A DNA stretch of 64,000 nt, from contig NZ_CP026121.1 in the NCBI RefSeq assembly GCF_003330845.1, positions 6,181,501-6,245,500 of the forward strand, given 5' to 3'. This DNA comes from Streptomyces sp. Go-475 (GTDB lineage Bacteria; Actinomycetota; Actinomycetes; Streptomycetales; Streptomycetaceae). Each line of letters begins with the position of its first letter. Within the stretch, counting starts at the first letter, position 1. This document shows, in pieces, positions 36,947 through 45,604 of this stretch. The notes beneath the pieces are model-generated. The model was given only the letters and a program-made list of their open reading frames with translations. It was not told where the DNA came from and ran no database searches. A program made the translations under genes and the position numbers.

Positions 36947-38497
36947 GTGTTCGATACTCTTTCCGATCGCCTCTCAGCGACCTTCAAGAACCTGCGCGGC
37001 AAGGGACGGCTCTCCGAGGCGGACATCGACGCCACGGCGCGCGAGATCCGCATCGCGCTCCTCGAGGCGGACGTGGCGCTTCCCGTCGTCCGGACGTTCA
37101 TCAAGAACGTCAAGGAGCGCGCCCTCGGTGCCGAGGTCTCCAGGGCGCTGAACCCGGCCCAGCAGGTCCTCAAGATCGTCAACGAGGAACTGGTCACCAT
37201 CCTCGGTGGCGAGACCCGGCGCCTGCGCTTCGCCAAGCAGCCGCCCACCGTGATCATGCTGGCGGGTCTGCAGGGTGCCGGTAAGACCACCCTCGCGGGC
37301 AAGCTCGGCCGCTGGCTGAAGGAGCAGGGCCACTCCCCGCTGCTGGTCGCCTGTGACCTCCAGCGCCCGAACGCCGTCAACCAGCTCAGCGTCGTCGCCG
37401 AGCGCGCCGGGGTCGGCGTCTACGCGCCGGAGCCGGGCAACGGCGTCGGCGACCCGGTCAAGGTCGCCAAGGACTCCATCGAGCACGCGAAGTCCAAGGT
37501 CCACGACATCGTCATCGTCGACACCGCCGGCCGCCTCGGCATCGACCAGGAGATGATGCAGCAGGCCGCGGACATCCGCGACGCGGTCTCCCCGGACGAG
37601 ATCCTGTTCGTCGTCGACGCGATGATCGGCCAGGACGCCGTGAACACCGCCGAGGCCTTCCGGGACGGCGTCGGCTTCGACGGCGTGGTGCTCTCCAAGC
37701 TCGACGGCGACGCCCGCGGTGGTGCCGCCCTGTCGATCCGGCAGATCACCGGCAAGCCGATCATGTTCGCGTCGAACGGCGAGAAGCTCGAGGACTTCGA
37801 CGCCTTCCACCCGGACCGGATGGCCTCCCGCATCCTCGACATGGGTGACCTGCTCACCCTGATCGAGCAGGCGGAGAAGACCTTCGACCAGGCCGAAGCC
37901 CAGAAGATGGCGGAGAAGCTGGCCTCCAAGAAGGGCCAGGACTTCACCCTCGACGACTTCCTGGCCCAGATGGAGCAGGTCCGCAAGATGGGCTCCATCT
38001 CCAAGCTGCTCGGCATGCTCCCGGGCATGGGCCAGATCAAGGACCAGATCAACAACCTCGACGAGCGGGACGTCGACCGCACGGCGGCCATCATCAAGTC
38101 GATGACCCCGGGCGAGCGCCAGGACCCGACGATCATCAACGGCTCCCGCCGCGCCCGTATCGCGCGGGGTTCCGGTGTCGAGGTCAGCGCGGTGAAGAAC
38201 CTGGTCGAGCGGTTCTTCGAGGCCCGCAAGATGATGTCCCGCATGGCCCAGGGCGGCGGCATGCCGGGCATGCCCGGGATGCCGGGCATGGGCGGCGGCC
38301 CCGGCCGGACGAAGAAGAAGCAGAAGCAGGCCAAGGGCAAGCAGCGCTCCGGCAACCCGATGAAGCGCAAGCAGCAGGAGCAGGAGGCCGCCGCCCGCCG
38401 CGCGGCCGCCGCCGAGGCCGGAGGAGCCTTCGGGCTGCCGCAGCAGGGCGGCAAGGACTTCGAACTGCCGGACGAGTTCAAGAAGTTCATGGGCTGA
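36947..38497 (+). CDS. ffh: Signal recognition particle protein Ffh
   Basis: GTPase of the SRP that brings nascent membrane proteins to FtsY. The 516-residue protein has the N domain, GTPase motifs GLQGAGKTTLAGKLG (about 106-120), DTAGRL and SKLDGDARGG, and a Met-rich M domain (GSISKLLGMLPGMGQ, SRRARIARGSG) ending in a GMPGMPGMPGMGGG loop and Lys/Gln-rich tail. GTG 36947 gives the usual N-terminus MFDTLSDRLSATFKNLRGKG; ribosome-site support is weak. A terminator follows. Confidence 0.97.
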   Translation: MFDTLSDRLSATFKNLRGKGRLSEADIDATAREIRIALLEADVALPVVRTFIKNVKERALGAEVSRALNPAQQVLKIVNEELVTILGGETRRLRFAKQPPTVIMLAGLQGAGKTTLAGKLGRWLKEQGHSPLLVACDLQRPNAVNQLSVVAERAGVGVYAPEPGNGVGDPVKVAKDSIEHAKSKVHDIVIVDTAGRLGIDQEMMQQAADIRDAVSPDEILFVVDAMIGQDAVNTAEAFRDGVGFDGVVLSKLDGDARGGAALSIRQITGKPIMFASNGEKLEDFDAFHPDRMASRILDMGDLLTLIEQAEKTFDQAEAQKMAEKLASKKGQDFTLDDFLAQMEQVRKMGSISKLLGMLPGMGQIKDQINNLDERDVDRTAAIIKSMTPGERQDPTIINGSRRARIARGSGVEVSAVKNLVERFFEARKMMSRMAQGGGMPGMPGMPGMGGGPGRTKKKQKQAKGKQRSGNPMKRKQQEQEAAARRAAAAEAGGAFGLPQQGGKDFELPDEFKKFMG

Positions 38498-38530
38498 CGG
38501 CCCGCTCCGCACGATTGCTTCGTACGACAC

Positions 38531-38563
38531 CGAGGGCGCCCCTGCTCCGAAGGGGTGCCCTCG
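38531..38563 (+). terminator. Hairpin terminator after ffh
   Basis: 13-bp stem CGAGGGCGCCCCT / AGGGGTGCCCTCG with one wobble pair and a 7-nt loop, lying between ffh and the convergent methyltransferase gene. Confidence 0.8.
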
Positions 38564-38588
38564 CGGCCGTTCCGTCAGGCGCTGGGCG

Positions 38589-39443
38589 TCACGGCGTCCG
38601 GGCGATCAGGTACCGGAACACGTTCGGCATCCACACGGTCCCGTCGCGCCGCTGGTGCGGATGGAGCGCCTCGGTCAGCTCCTTGTCCACCTGCACCTGG
38701 TCCGTCGCCGTCATCGCCGCGTCGAACAGCCCCGTCGACTTCAGCCCGCGCACCGCGCTGTCCACGTCGGCGTACCCGAACGGGCACGCCACCCGCCCCG
38801 AGCCGTCCGGCTTGAGCCCGGCCCGCTGGGCGACCTCCTCCAGGTCGTCGCGCAGGGCGGGACGCCAGCTGCCCGAGGCGCGCAGCGGCTCCGCCAGCTT
38901 CGTGGCCACCCGCAGCACGGACGTCGTGGCGCAGCGCTCCGGCGGACCCCAGCCCGCCAGCACCACGGCCGCACCCCGCTCGGCGAGCGGCGTCGCCTCC
39001 GCGAGCTGCCCGCCCAGCCCCTCCGAGTCGCCCGCGAGGCACCCGATCGGCTCGAAGGCCGTCACGAGGCTGTAGGCGGGAGCACCCGGCTCCCGTGCCT
39101 CCCGGGGCGAGCCCTCGACCAGCCGGGTGCCCGCACGCGCGCGCGTGCTCCCCGCCCCGGGCAGCAGCCGCTCCCGTGCCAGGGCCATTCTTTCGGGGGA
39201 AGCGTCGACACCGGTGACCGCCGCTCCCCGGGCGGTGGCCATCAGCAGGGCGAGTCCGGAACCGCAGCCGAGGCCGAGCAGCCGCGTCGTGGGACCCACG
39301 TCCAGTCGCTCGTAGACGGCCTCGTAGAGCGGTACGAGCATCCGCTCCTGGATTTCGGACCAGTCACGCGCGCGTGCACGCAGGTCCACGCGGGGTGCGG
39401 CCCCCGCGTGAGGCAGGTGCTGCCGCACGAGCGTAGGTGTCAT
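38589..39443 (-). CDS. SAM-dependent methyltransferase (class I fold)
   Basis: A 284-residue protein with a Rossmann-fold SAM site: LLGLGCGSGLALLMATARGA (about 60-79) and GVDASPERMALARE. No substrate can be named. ATG 39443 is chosen although its ribosome site is poor; the frame is open for 24 codons more. It is convergent with ffh and divergent from the prolyl-tRNA synthetase gene. The expected first motif is LDLGCGxG; here the Asp is replaced (LLGLGCGSG), which is seen in some active enzymes. Confidence 0.8.
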   Translation of the reverse strand: MTPTLVRQHLPHAGAAPRVDLRARARDWSEIQERMLVPLYEAVYERLDVGPTTRLLGLGCGSGLALLMATARGAAVTGVDASPERMALARERLLPGAGSTRARAGTRLVEGSPREAREPGAPAYSLVTAFEPIGCLAGDSEGLGGQLAEATPLAERGAAVVLAGWGPPERCATTSVLRVATKLAEPLRASGSWRPALRDDLEEVAQRAGLKPDGSGRVACPFGYADVDSAVRGLKSTGLFDAAMTATDQVQVDKELTEALHPHQRRDGTVWMPNVFRYLIARTP

Positions 39444-39642
39444 AAGTAAGCGCCCCAATCCGCCGAGAGTTGCCTCTTGCCCGATTCCATGGCCCCCGTG
39501 ACAGTGCGCTCGCACTACCCCCGTATGCCAGGAAACTCCCCCCTCGACCTGTCGTCCAGTGGAATGCGCCCCGGCTTGCGAGTTGTCATGTGCCTATGGC
39601 GAGATTTCACATTCAGGCAACCTGGGCCCGTACCATCGCGCC

Positions 39643-41058
39643 ATGGCTAAAGCACCCGTTCTCACTCCCCGGGCGGACGATTTCCCGCGCTGGTACCAGG
39701 ACTTGATCACCAAGGCCGAGCTCGCCGACAACGGCCCGGTGCGCGGCACCATGGTCATCCGACCGTACGGGTACGGGCTGTGGGAGCGGATGCAGGCCGA
39801 GATGGACGCCCGCATCAAGGAGACGGGCACCCAGAACGCGTACTTCCCCCTGCTGATCCCCCAGTCGTACCTGACCAAGGAGGCGGACCACGTCGAGGGC
39901 TTCGCGCCCGAGCTGGCCGTGGTCACGCACGGCGGCGGCAAGGAACTCGAAGAGCCCGCCGTGGTCCGGCCCACCTCCGAGATGATCATCAACGACTACT
40001 TCTCCAAGTGGGTGCAGAGCTACCGCGACCTGCCCCTGCTCATCAACCAGTGGGCGAACGTCGTGCGCTGGGAGCTTCGGCCCCGCCTCTTCCTGCGCAC
40101 GACCGAGTTCCTCTGGCAGGAGGGCCACACCGCGCACGCCACGTACGAGGAGGCGCGCGATTTCGCCGCGCATATCCACCGGCGGGTCTACGAGGACTTC
40201 ATGGTGAACGTCCTCGCCATGGACGTCGTCCCCGGCCGCAAGACCGTCAAGGAGCGGTTCGCGGGCGCCATCAACACCCTCACCCTCGAAGGCATGATGG
40301 GCGACGGCAAGGCCCTCCAGATGGCCACGAGCCATGAACTGGGCCAGAACTTCGCCAAGGCCTTCAACACCCAGTACCTGTCCAAGGACGGCCGGCAGGA
40401 GCTGGTCTGGCAGACCTCCTGGGGCTCCACGACCCGCATGATCGGCGCCCTGGTGATGATGCACGGCGACGACCACGGCCTGCGCGTCCCGCCCCGGCTG
40501 GCGCAGATCCAGGCCGTGGTGCTCGCGATCAAGGGCGACGAGGCGGTTCTGGCCAAGGTCCGTGAGCTCGGTGACCGGCTGAAGGCGGCCGGGGTCCGCG
40601 TCCACGTCGACGACCGCACCGACACCCCGTTCGGCCGCCGCGCCGTCGACTGGGAGCTGAAGGGCGTCCCCGTACGCGTCGAGGTCGGTCCGCGCGACCT
40701 GGAGAACGGCACGGCGATGCTCGCGCGCCGCATTCCCGGTGGCAAGGAGCCGGTGTCCCTGGAGGACCTGGTCGAGCTGCTCCCGAAGGTGCTCGAAGAG
40801 GACCAGGCGCTGCTGCTGGAGCAGGCCCGGGAGCGCCGGGAGTCCCGTACGACCGACGTCTCCACGATCGAGGAGGCCGTCGAGGCCGCGACCGCCGGCG
40901 GCTGGGCGCGCATCCCCTGGGCGGTGCTCGGCGAGGAGGGCGAGGCCGCACTGGCCGACCACGCGGTGACCGTACGGTGTCTGGTCGCCGAGGACGGGTC
41001 GGTGCCGGACGCCGACGACGCACCCGGTAACCTCGCCGTCGTCGCACGCGCTTACTGA
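39643..41058 (+). CDS. proS: Prolyl-tRNA synthetase, archaeal/eukaryotic type
   Basis: Charges tRNA-Pro with proline. The 471-residue protein is class II: YFPLLIPQSYL, motif 2 RWELRPRLFLRTTEFLWQEGH, and motif 3 GALVMMHGDDHGLRVPPRLA. It lacks the large INS editing domain between motifs 2 and 3 of bacterial ProRS (usually about 570 residues) and ends in Tyr, both features of the archaeal/eukaryotic type. ATG 39643 starts MAKAPVLTPRADDFPRWY. From memory S. coelicolor has a bacterial-type proS elsewhere (SCO5699), so this may be a second copy; that cannot be tested here. Confidence 0.93.
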   Translation: MAKAPVLTPRADDFPRWYQDLITKAELADNGPVRGTMVIRPYGYGLWERMQAEMDARIKETGTQNAYFPLLIPQSYLTKEADHVEGFAPELAVVTHGGGKELEEPAVVRPTSEMIINDYFSKWVQSYRDLPLLINQWANVVRWELRPRLFLRTTEFLWQEGHTAHATYEEARDFAAHIHRRVYEDFMVNVLAMDVVPGRKTVKERFAGAINTLTLEGMMGDGKALQMATSHELGQNFAKAFNTQYLSKDGRQELVWQTSWGSTTRMIGALVMMHGDDHGLRVPPRLAQIQAVVLAIKGDEAVLAKVRELGDRLKAAGVRVHVDDRTDTPFGRRAVDWELKGVPVRVEVGPRDLENGTAMLARRIPGGKEPVSLEDLVELLPKVLEEDQALLLEQARERRESRTTDVSTIEEAVEAATAGGWARIPWAVLGEEGEAALADHAVTVRCLVAEDGSVPDADDAPGNLAVVARAY

Positions 41059-41084
41059 AGCGCGGCACGCGCTTTCCGGATGGG

Positions 41085-41113
41085 GCGCAAGGCGGCCGAA
41101 ACGCCTCTTGCGC
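41085..41113 (+). terminator. Possible terminator after proS
   Basis: GCGCAAG / CTTGCGC arms enclosing a smaller GGCG...CGCC pairing, 27 nt after the proS stop. No T-run follows. Confidence 0.5.
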
Positions 41114-41329
41114 ACCCGCGGACCTCTGGCTCCCCGGCGCGCGGATGTCGTCTACGCGCCGGGGCGTACGCGGGACTACGCACCACCTTGTGGTGAGCTG
41201 TGAGGCTTCTCCCCAGATCAGCGCAGGCGCCCTCGTCGGGACGCATCAGAGGCAACTGACGGGTACGTGCAAATTATTTGGGATGCCCCGGAATCGGAAC
41301 ACTGGGGCACCCCGGCTCGTTGTCATTAC

Positions 41330-41938
41330 GTGAGCACGACACAGACACCACCTGTTCTCGCCGCAGAGCTGGCACAGGCGTGGGCCGACATTCAGCGGTA
41401 CCACCCCGAGCTGCCCGACCTTGCCGCGCCAGAGTCCCTGATCGGGGAGTCGTCGTCCGCGTGCGGTCACGAGCTCTCCTTCGAGCGACTGCTCCATGAG
41501 GCAGTCCATGGCATCGCCGCCGCGCGCGGCGTCCGCGACACCTCCCGTGCCGGCCGCTACCACAACCGCAGATTCCTCGCGATCGCCGAGGAGCTGGGCC
41601 TGGACCACCCCGAGGAACCGCACCCCAGCAGCGGCTTCTCCCTGGTCACGCTCACCCCCGAGGCGAAGCGCCGCTACCGTCCGACGATGGAGCGCCTCCA
41701 GCGCGCCCTCAAGGCCCACACCGCGGCCACCTCCTCCGACACCTCCCGCACCTTCCGGGGCCCCGCCGCCCGGCACGGCTCCTCCGGCGGCGGCGTCCGC
41801 GTCAAGGCGGTCTGCGACTGCGGCCGCAACGTCCGCGTGGTGCCGTCGGTCCTCGCCCAGGCCCCCATCGTCTGCGGCGGCTGCGGCAAGCCGTTCCGGA
41901 TCCCGGAGGTCGTGGGGGCGGGAGCGGTCGCCGGCTGA
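41330..41938 (+). CDS. SprT-like HExxH protein with C-terminal zinc ribbon
   Basis: A 202-residue protein not usually given a function. It shows FERLLHEAVHGIAAARG (H56, E57, H60: HExxH) and 18 residues later YHNRRFLAIAEELGL, which resembles the HG..F..L..LG segment of SprT-family metalloproteases with a third His at about 78. The C-terminus has CDCGRNVRVV and CGGCGKPF, a two-CxxC zinc ribbon. Known relatives (SPRTN) cut DNA-protein crosslinks; whether this one does is inference. GTG 41330 is likely; an upstream in-frame ATG at 41267 lacks support. It lies between proS and the rpsP cluster. Confidence 0.75.
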   Translation: MSTTQTPPVLAAELAQAWADIQRYHPELPDLAAPESLIGESSSACGHELSFERLLHEAVHGIAAARGVRDTSRAGRYHNRRFLAIAEELGLDHPEEPHPSSGFSLVTLTPEAKRRYRPTMERLQRALKAHTAATSSDTSRTFRGPAARHGSSGGGVRVKAVCDCGRNVRVVPSVLAQAPIVCGGCGKPFRIPEVVGAGAVAG

Positions 41939-42225
41939 CGTCCGGCACCGGCATCTCGTGGCTGCCGGTCGAAGACGGACGCCGGGGCGGTGCGGCACCC
42001 GACGTACCTCACCTCCGCGCCGGGTGCCGCTCCGGCGTGCCCGCCCACGGCACACCCCTGGCCAGAGCGACCCGCAGGGTGTGGCACAATGGCTAGCTGT
42101 ACTCGACAGCCGCACAGGACCCCTCTCTCCTCCGGCTGACGCGTCCATCGGGCACTCGGGTACCGCAACCCCACGCGGCCATCTCGCCGTGCCCAACCAC
42201 GTCAAATCCAGGAGAACCCACTCCC

Positions 42226-42645
42226 GTGGCAGTCAAGATCAAGCTGAAGCGTCTGGGCAAGATCCGTTCGCCTCACTACCGCATCGTCGTCGCCGACTCC
42301 CGTACCCGTCGTGACGGCCGTGCGATCGAGGAGATCGGCAAGTACCACCCGACGTACAACCCGTCGGTGATCGAGGTCGACGCCGAGCGCGTGGCGTACT
42401 GGCTCGGTGTCGGCGCCCAGCCGACCGAGCCCGTGATGGCCATCCTCAAGAAGACCGGCGACTGGCAGAAGTTCAAGGGCGAGCCCGCTCCGGCTCCGCT
42501 CCTGACGCAGCCCGAGAAGGCCGCGCGCCCGTCGTTCGAGGCTCTCGGCGGTGACGACGAGGGCAAGGGTGAGGCGATCACCCAGAAGAAGAAGGCTGAG
42601 AAGAAGGACGACGCTGCCGCTGAGTCCGCTTCGACCGAGGCCTGA
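42226..42645 (+). CDS. rpsP: 30S ribosomal protein S16
   Basis: Small-subunit protein of 139 residues: [20 protein letters not shown], then [18 protein letters not shown]. The C-terminal 55 residues are an acidic/Lys/Ala extension ([19 protein letters not shown]) typical of actinobacteria. GTG 42226 follows CCAGGAGAACCC. It opens the well-known order rpsP-khpA-rimM-trmD-rplS. The 287-nt gap upstream must contain the promoter and leader, but I could not assign the elements with confidence. Confidence 0.97.
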   Translation: MAVKIKLKRLGKIRSPHYRIVVADSRTRRDGRAIEEIGKYHPTYNPSVIEVDAERVAYWLGVGAQPTEPVMAILKKTGDWQKFKGEPAPAPLLTQPEKAARPSFEALGGDDEGKGEAITQKKKAEKKDDAAAESASTEA

Positions 42646-42647
42646 GC

Positions 42648-42887
42648 ATGCTCGAGGAGGCTCTCGAGCACCTCGTGAAGGGCATCGTCGACAACCCTGA
42701 CGATGTGCAGGTCGCCTCGCGCAACCTGCGCCGTGGGCGGGTGCTCGAGGTCCGGGTCCACCCGGACGACCTCGGCAAGGTCATCGGCCGCAACGGCCGG
42801 ACCGCACGCGCCCTGCGCACCGTCGTGGGCGCCATCGGCGGTCGCGGAGTCCGCGTCGACCTCGTCGACGTGGACCACGTCCGCTGA
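42648..42887 (+). CDS. khpA: KH-domain RNA-binding protein
   Basis: A 79-residue single KH-domain protein. The RNA-binding GxxG loop is seen in GKVIGRNGRTARALRTVV. Homologues (KhpA) bind many small RNAs and mRNAs and affect cell division in firmicutes. It begins 3 nt after the rpsP stop, so it is cotranscribed with the ribosomal genes; the GAGG inside the end of rpsP may serve as ribosome site. Identification is secure; the target RNAs are unknown. Confidence 0.95.
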   Translation: MLEEALEHLVKGIVDNPDDVQVASRNLRRGRVLEVRVHPDDLGKVIGRNGRTARALRTVVGAIGGRGVRVDLVDVDHVR

Positions 42888-42968
42888 CGCTTATCGCAAC
42901 CGGCTCGGGCCGGGGAGGGCCTGAGGGCCGTCCCCGGCCCGTAGTCGTATGACAGGAGAGTTGGACAC

Positions 42969-43511
42969 GTGCAGCTGGTAGTCGCACGGATCGGCCGTGC
43001 CCATGGCATCAAGGGCGAGGTCACCGTCGAGGTACGTACCGACGAGCCGGAACTCAGGCTCGCCCCCGGCGCCGTACTCGCCACCGATCCCGCTTCCGCG
43101 GGACCCCTCACCATCGAGACGGGCCGCGTCCACAGCGGCCGTCTGCTGCTGCGCTTCGAGGGCGTCAGCGACCGCAACGCCGCCGAGGCCCTGCGCAACA
43201 CCCTCCTGATCGCCGAGATCGACCCGGAGGAACTGCCCGAGGGCGAGGACGAGTACTACGACCACCAGCTCATCGACCTCGACGTGGTCACCGCCGACGG
43301 CACCGAGGTCGGGCGGATCACGGAGATCTCGCACCTGCCCACCCAGGACCTGTTCATCGTGGAGCGCCCCGACGGCAGCGAGGTGATGATCCCCTTCGTC
43401 GAGGAGATCGTCACCGAGATCGACCTGGAGGAGCAGAAGGCCGTCATCACCCCGCCGCCGGGCCTGATCGACGACCGCGCGGAGATCGCGTCCTCCCGAG
43501 ACGAGGCCTGA
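42969..43511 (+). CDS. rimM: 16S rRNA processing protein RimM
   Basis: Ribosome maturation factor of 180 residues that binds S19 and assists assembly of the 30S head. It shows the RimM start [20 protein letters not shown], the [15 protein letters not shown] segment, and a PRC-barrel C-terminal domain ([28 protein letters not shown]). GTG 42969 has AGGAG about 10 nt upstream. Its stop shares one base with the trmD start (TGATG), so the pair is coupled. Confidence 0.96.
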   Translation: MQLVVARIGRAHGIKGEVTVEVRTDEPELRLAPGAVLATDPASAGPLTIETGRVHSGRLLLRFEGVSDRNAAEALRNTLLIAEIDPEELPEGEDEYYDHQLIDLDVVTADGTEVGRITEISHLPTQDLFIVERPDGSEVMIPFVEEIVTEIDLEEQKAVITPPPGLIDDRAEIASSRDEA

Positions 43512-44344
43512 TGCGTCTCGACGTCATCACGATCTTCCCCGAGTACCTCGACCCGCTGAACGTCTCCCTCGTCGGCAAGGCACGCGCGCGTGGACAGCTC
43601 AACGTCCACGTCCACGACTTGCGGACCTGGACCTACGACCGGCACAACACCGTCGACGACACCCCCTACGGCGGCGGCCCCGGCATGGTCATGAAGACCG
43701 AGCCGTGGGGAGACGCCCTGGACTGTGTCCTGGCCGACGGCTACGAGACCGGCTCCCACGAGCCGGCCCTCATCGTGCCCACGCCCAGCGGCCGCCCCTT
43801 CACCCAGGAACTCGCCGTCCACCTTTCCGAGCGCCCCTGGCTGATCTTCACGCCGGCCCGCTACGAGGGCATCGACCGGCGGGTCGTCGACGAGTACGCG
43901 ACCCGGATGCCGGTCTACGAGGTCTCCATCGGCGACTACGTCCTGGCCGGCGGCGAGGCGGCCGTGCTCGTCGTCACGGAGGCCGTGGCGCGGCTGCTGC
44001 CGGGCGTCCTCGGCAACGCCGAGTCCCACCGGGACGACTCCTTCGCGCCCGGCGCCATGGCGAACCTGCTGGAGGGGCCCGTCTACACCAAGCCGCCCGA
44101 GTGGCGCGGCCGGGACATCCCCGACGTGCTGCTCAGCGGCCACCACGGGAAGATCGCCCGCTGGCGCCGGGACGAGGCCCTGAAGCGCACGACCGCCCAC
44201 CGGCCCGACCTGATCGAACGGTGCGATCCCAAGGCCTTCGACAAGAAGGACCGCGAGATGCTCTCCATCCTGGGCTGGGCACCCGACCCGGCGGGGGAGC
44301 CGTACGGCCGATTTTGGCGCAGGACCGACGGCGTGGAAGAATAG
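43511..44344 (+). CDS. trmD: tRNA (guanine37-N1)-methyltransferase
   Basis: Methylates G37 next to the anticodon, preventing frameshifting. The 277-residue protein has the SPOUT-fold marks [25 protein letters not shown], the trefoil-knot SAM loop EVSIGDYVLAGGEAAV, and ARYEGIDRRV. The C-terminal part is a little longer than in E. coli (255) as in other actinobacteria. Coupled to rimM and followed by rplS after 135 nt. Confidence 0.97.
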   Translation: MRLDVITIFPEYLDPLNVSLVGKARARGQLNVHVHDLRTWTYDRHNTVDDTPYGGGPGMVMKTEPWGDALDCVLADGYETGSHEPALIVPTPSGRPFTQELAVHLSERPWLIFTPARYEGIDRRVVDEYATRMPVYEVSIGDYVLAGGEAAVLVVTEAVARLLPGVLGNAESHRDDSFAPGAMANLLEGPVYTKPPEWRGRDIPDVLLSGHHGKIARWRRDEALKRTTAHRPDLIERCDPKAFDKKDREMLSILGWAPDPAGEPYGRFWRRTDGVEE

Positions 44345-44479
44345 CCAGCTGTTGTGCGTCCGTCCGGCGTGCGCCCCTGCCACAGGGGGAGACGACGCCC
44401 GCCCCGACCCGCACAACCCTGATCCGAAACACCTAGTTTCCGTTGATGACCTGTGGCATCAGCGAGGAAAGCAGACGAC

Positions 44480-44830
44480 ATGTCTCACCTGCTCGACACC
44501 GTCGACTCCGCGTCGCTGCGCAGCGACGTCCCCGCCTTCCGCCCGGGCGACACCGTCAACGTGCACGTCCGCGTCATCGAGGGCAACCGCTCCCGTGTGC
44601 AGCAGTTCAAGGGCGTCGTGATCCGCCGCCAGGGCTCCGGCGTGCGCGAGACCTTCACGGTCCGCAAGGTCTCCTTCTCCGTCGGCGTCGAGCGCACCTT
44701 CCCGGTGCACACCCCGATCGTGGAGAAGATCGAGCTCGTCACCAAGGGTGACGTCCGCCGCGCCAAGCTGTACTACCTGCGCGAGCTGCGCGGCAAGGCC
44801 GCGAAGATCAAGGAGAAGCGCGAGAACTGA
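44480..44830 (+). CDS. rplS: 50S ribosomal protein L19
   Basis: Ribosomal protein of 116 residues at the subunit interface: [42 protein letters not shown] and [21 protein letters not shown] 44480 is chosen for its [14 protein letters not shown]-terminus; an ATG 27 nt upstream is also in frame. GAGGAAAG stands about 11 nt before. It closes the ribosomal block; four signal peptidase genes follow. Confidence 0.97.
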   Translation: MSHLLDTVDSASLRSDVPAFRPGDTVNVHVRVIEGNRSRVQQFKGVVIRRQGSGVRETFTVRKVSFSVGVERTFPVHTPIVEKIELVTKGDVRRAKLYYLRELRGKAAKIKEKREN

Positions 44831-44875
44831 GCGCTCTCCGGGGTTCACACCGGGGCCGGATAGCATCTGGCTCCG

Positions 44876-45604
44876 ATGGACACCGAAGCACAGCCGACGG
44901 AGCGCGACCGCTCCTCCCGCCCTTCCGACTCCGAGCAGACCTCGGACCCCGGAGGGCCGGAGGAGCGGTCGCGTTTCGCTTTGGTGTCGCGTGTCGGCGC
45001 ATGGCTCCCGGGCGGCCGGATCACCCTCACCCTGCTGACCTGCCTGCTGTTCCTGCTGTTCCTCAGCACGTTCGTGGTGCGGCCGTTCCAGATCCCCAGC
45101 GGATCCATGGAGCAGGCGTTGAGGATCGGGGACCGGGTTCTCGTAAATAAGTTGGCGTACCGTTTCGGTGCCGAGCCGCAGCGGGGAGACATCGTCGTGT
45201 TCGACGGGACCGGCTACTTCGGGCACGCGGACTACATCAAGCGCGTTGTAGGCGTGGGGGGAGACCACGTGGTGTGCTGCGACAAGGAGGGGAGGATCCG
45301 GGTGAACGGCCGGCCGGTCGACGAGTCGGGCTTCCTGTACCCCGGCGACAGCCCGTCCGCGGTGCCCTTCGACGTCGTCGTGCCCGACGGCACCCTGTTC
45401 GTCCTCGGCGACCACCGCAGCCGCTCCAGCGACTCCCGTGACCACCTCGGCTCACCGGGCGGCGGCATGGTCCCGGTCGGCGACGTCATCGGCCGCGCCG
45501 ACTGGATCGTCTGGCCCTTCGGCCACGCCACCCGGCTGCAGCGCCCCGACGCCTACGCGCGCGTGCCCGCCCCCGCCGCCGGAGAGGCGGGCGCCCATGG
45601 GTAA
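44876..45604 (+). CDS. sipW: Type I signal peptidase SipW
   Basis: Removes signal peptides of exported proteins outside the membrane. 242 residues, one N-terminal membrane segment (LTLLTCLLFLLFLSTFVV, about 51-68), catalytic Ser in IPSGSMEQAL and Lys in YIKRVVGVGGD. The box GDHRSRSSDSRDH is the family's conserved GDNR-like region. It has no clear second membrane segment. It is first of four sip genes, as in S. lividans/S. coelicolor, and its stop overlaps sipX by 8 nt. Symbol assignment rests on order. Confidence 0.93.
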   Translation: MDTEAQPTERDRSSRPSDSEQTSDPGGPEERSRFALVSRVGAWLPGGRITLTLLTCLLFLLFLSTFVVRPFQIPSGSMEQALRIGDRVLVNKLAYRFGAEPQRGDIVVFDGTGYFGHADYIKRVVGVGGDHVVCCDKEGRIRVNGRPVDESGFLYPGDSPSAVPFDVVVPDGTLFVLGDHRSRSSDSRDHLGSPGGGMVPVGDVIGRADWIVWPFGHATRLQRPDAYARVPAPAAGEAGAHG

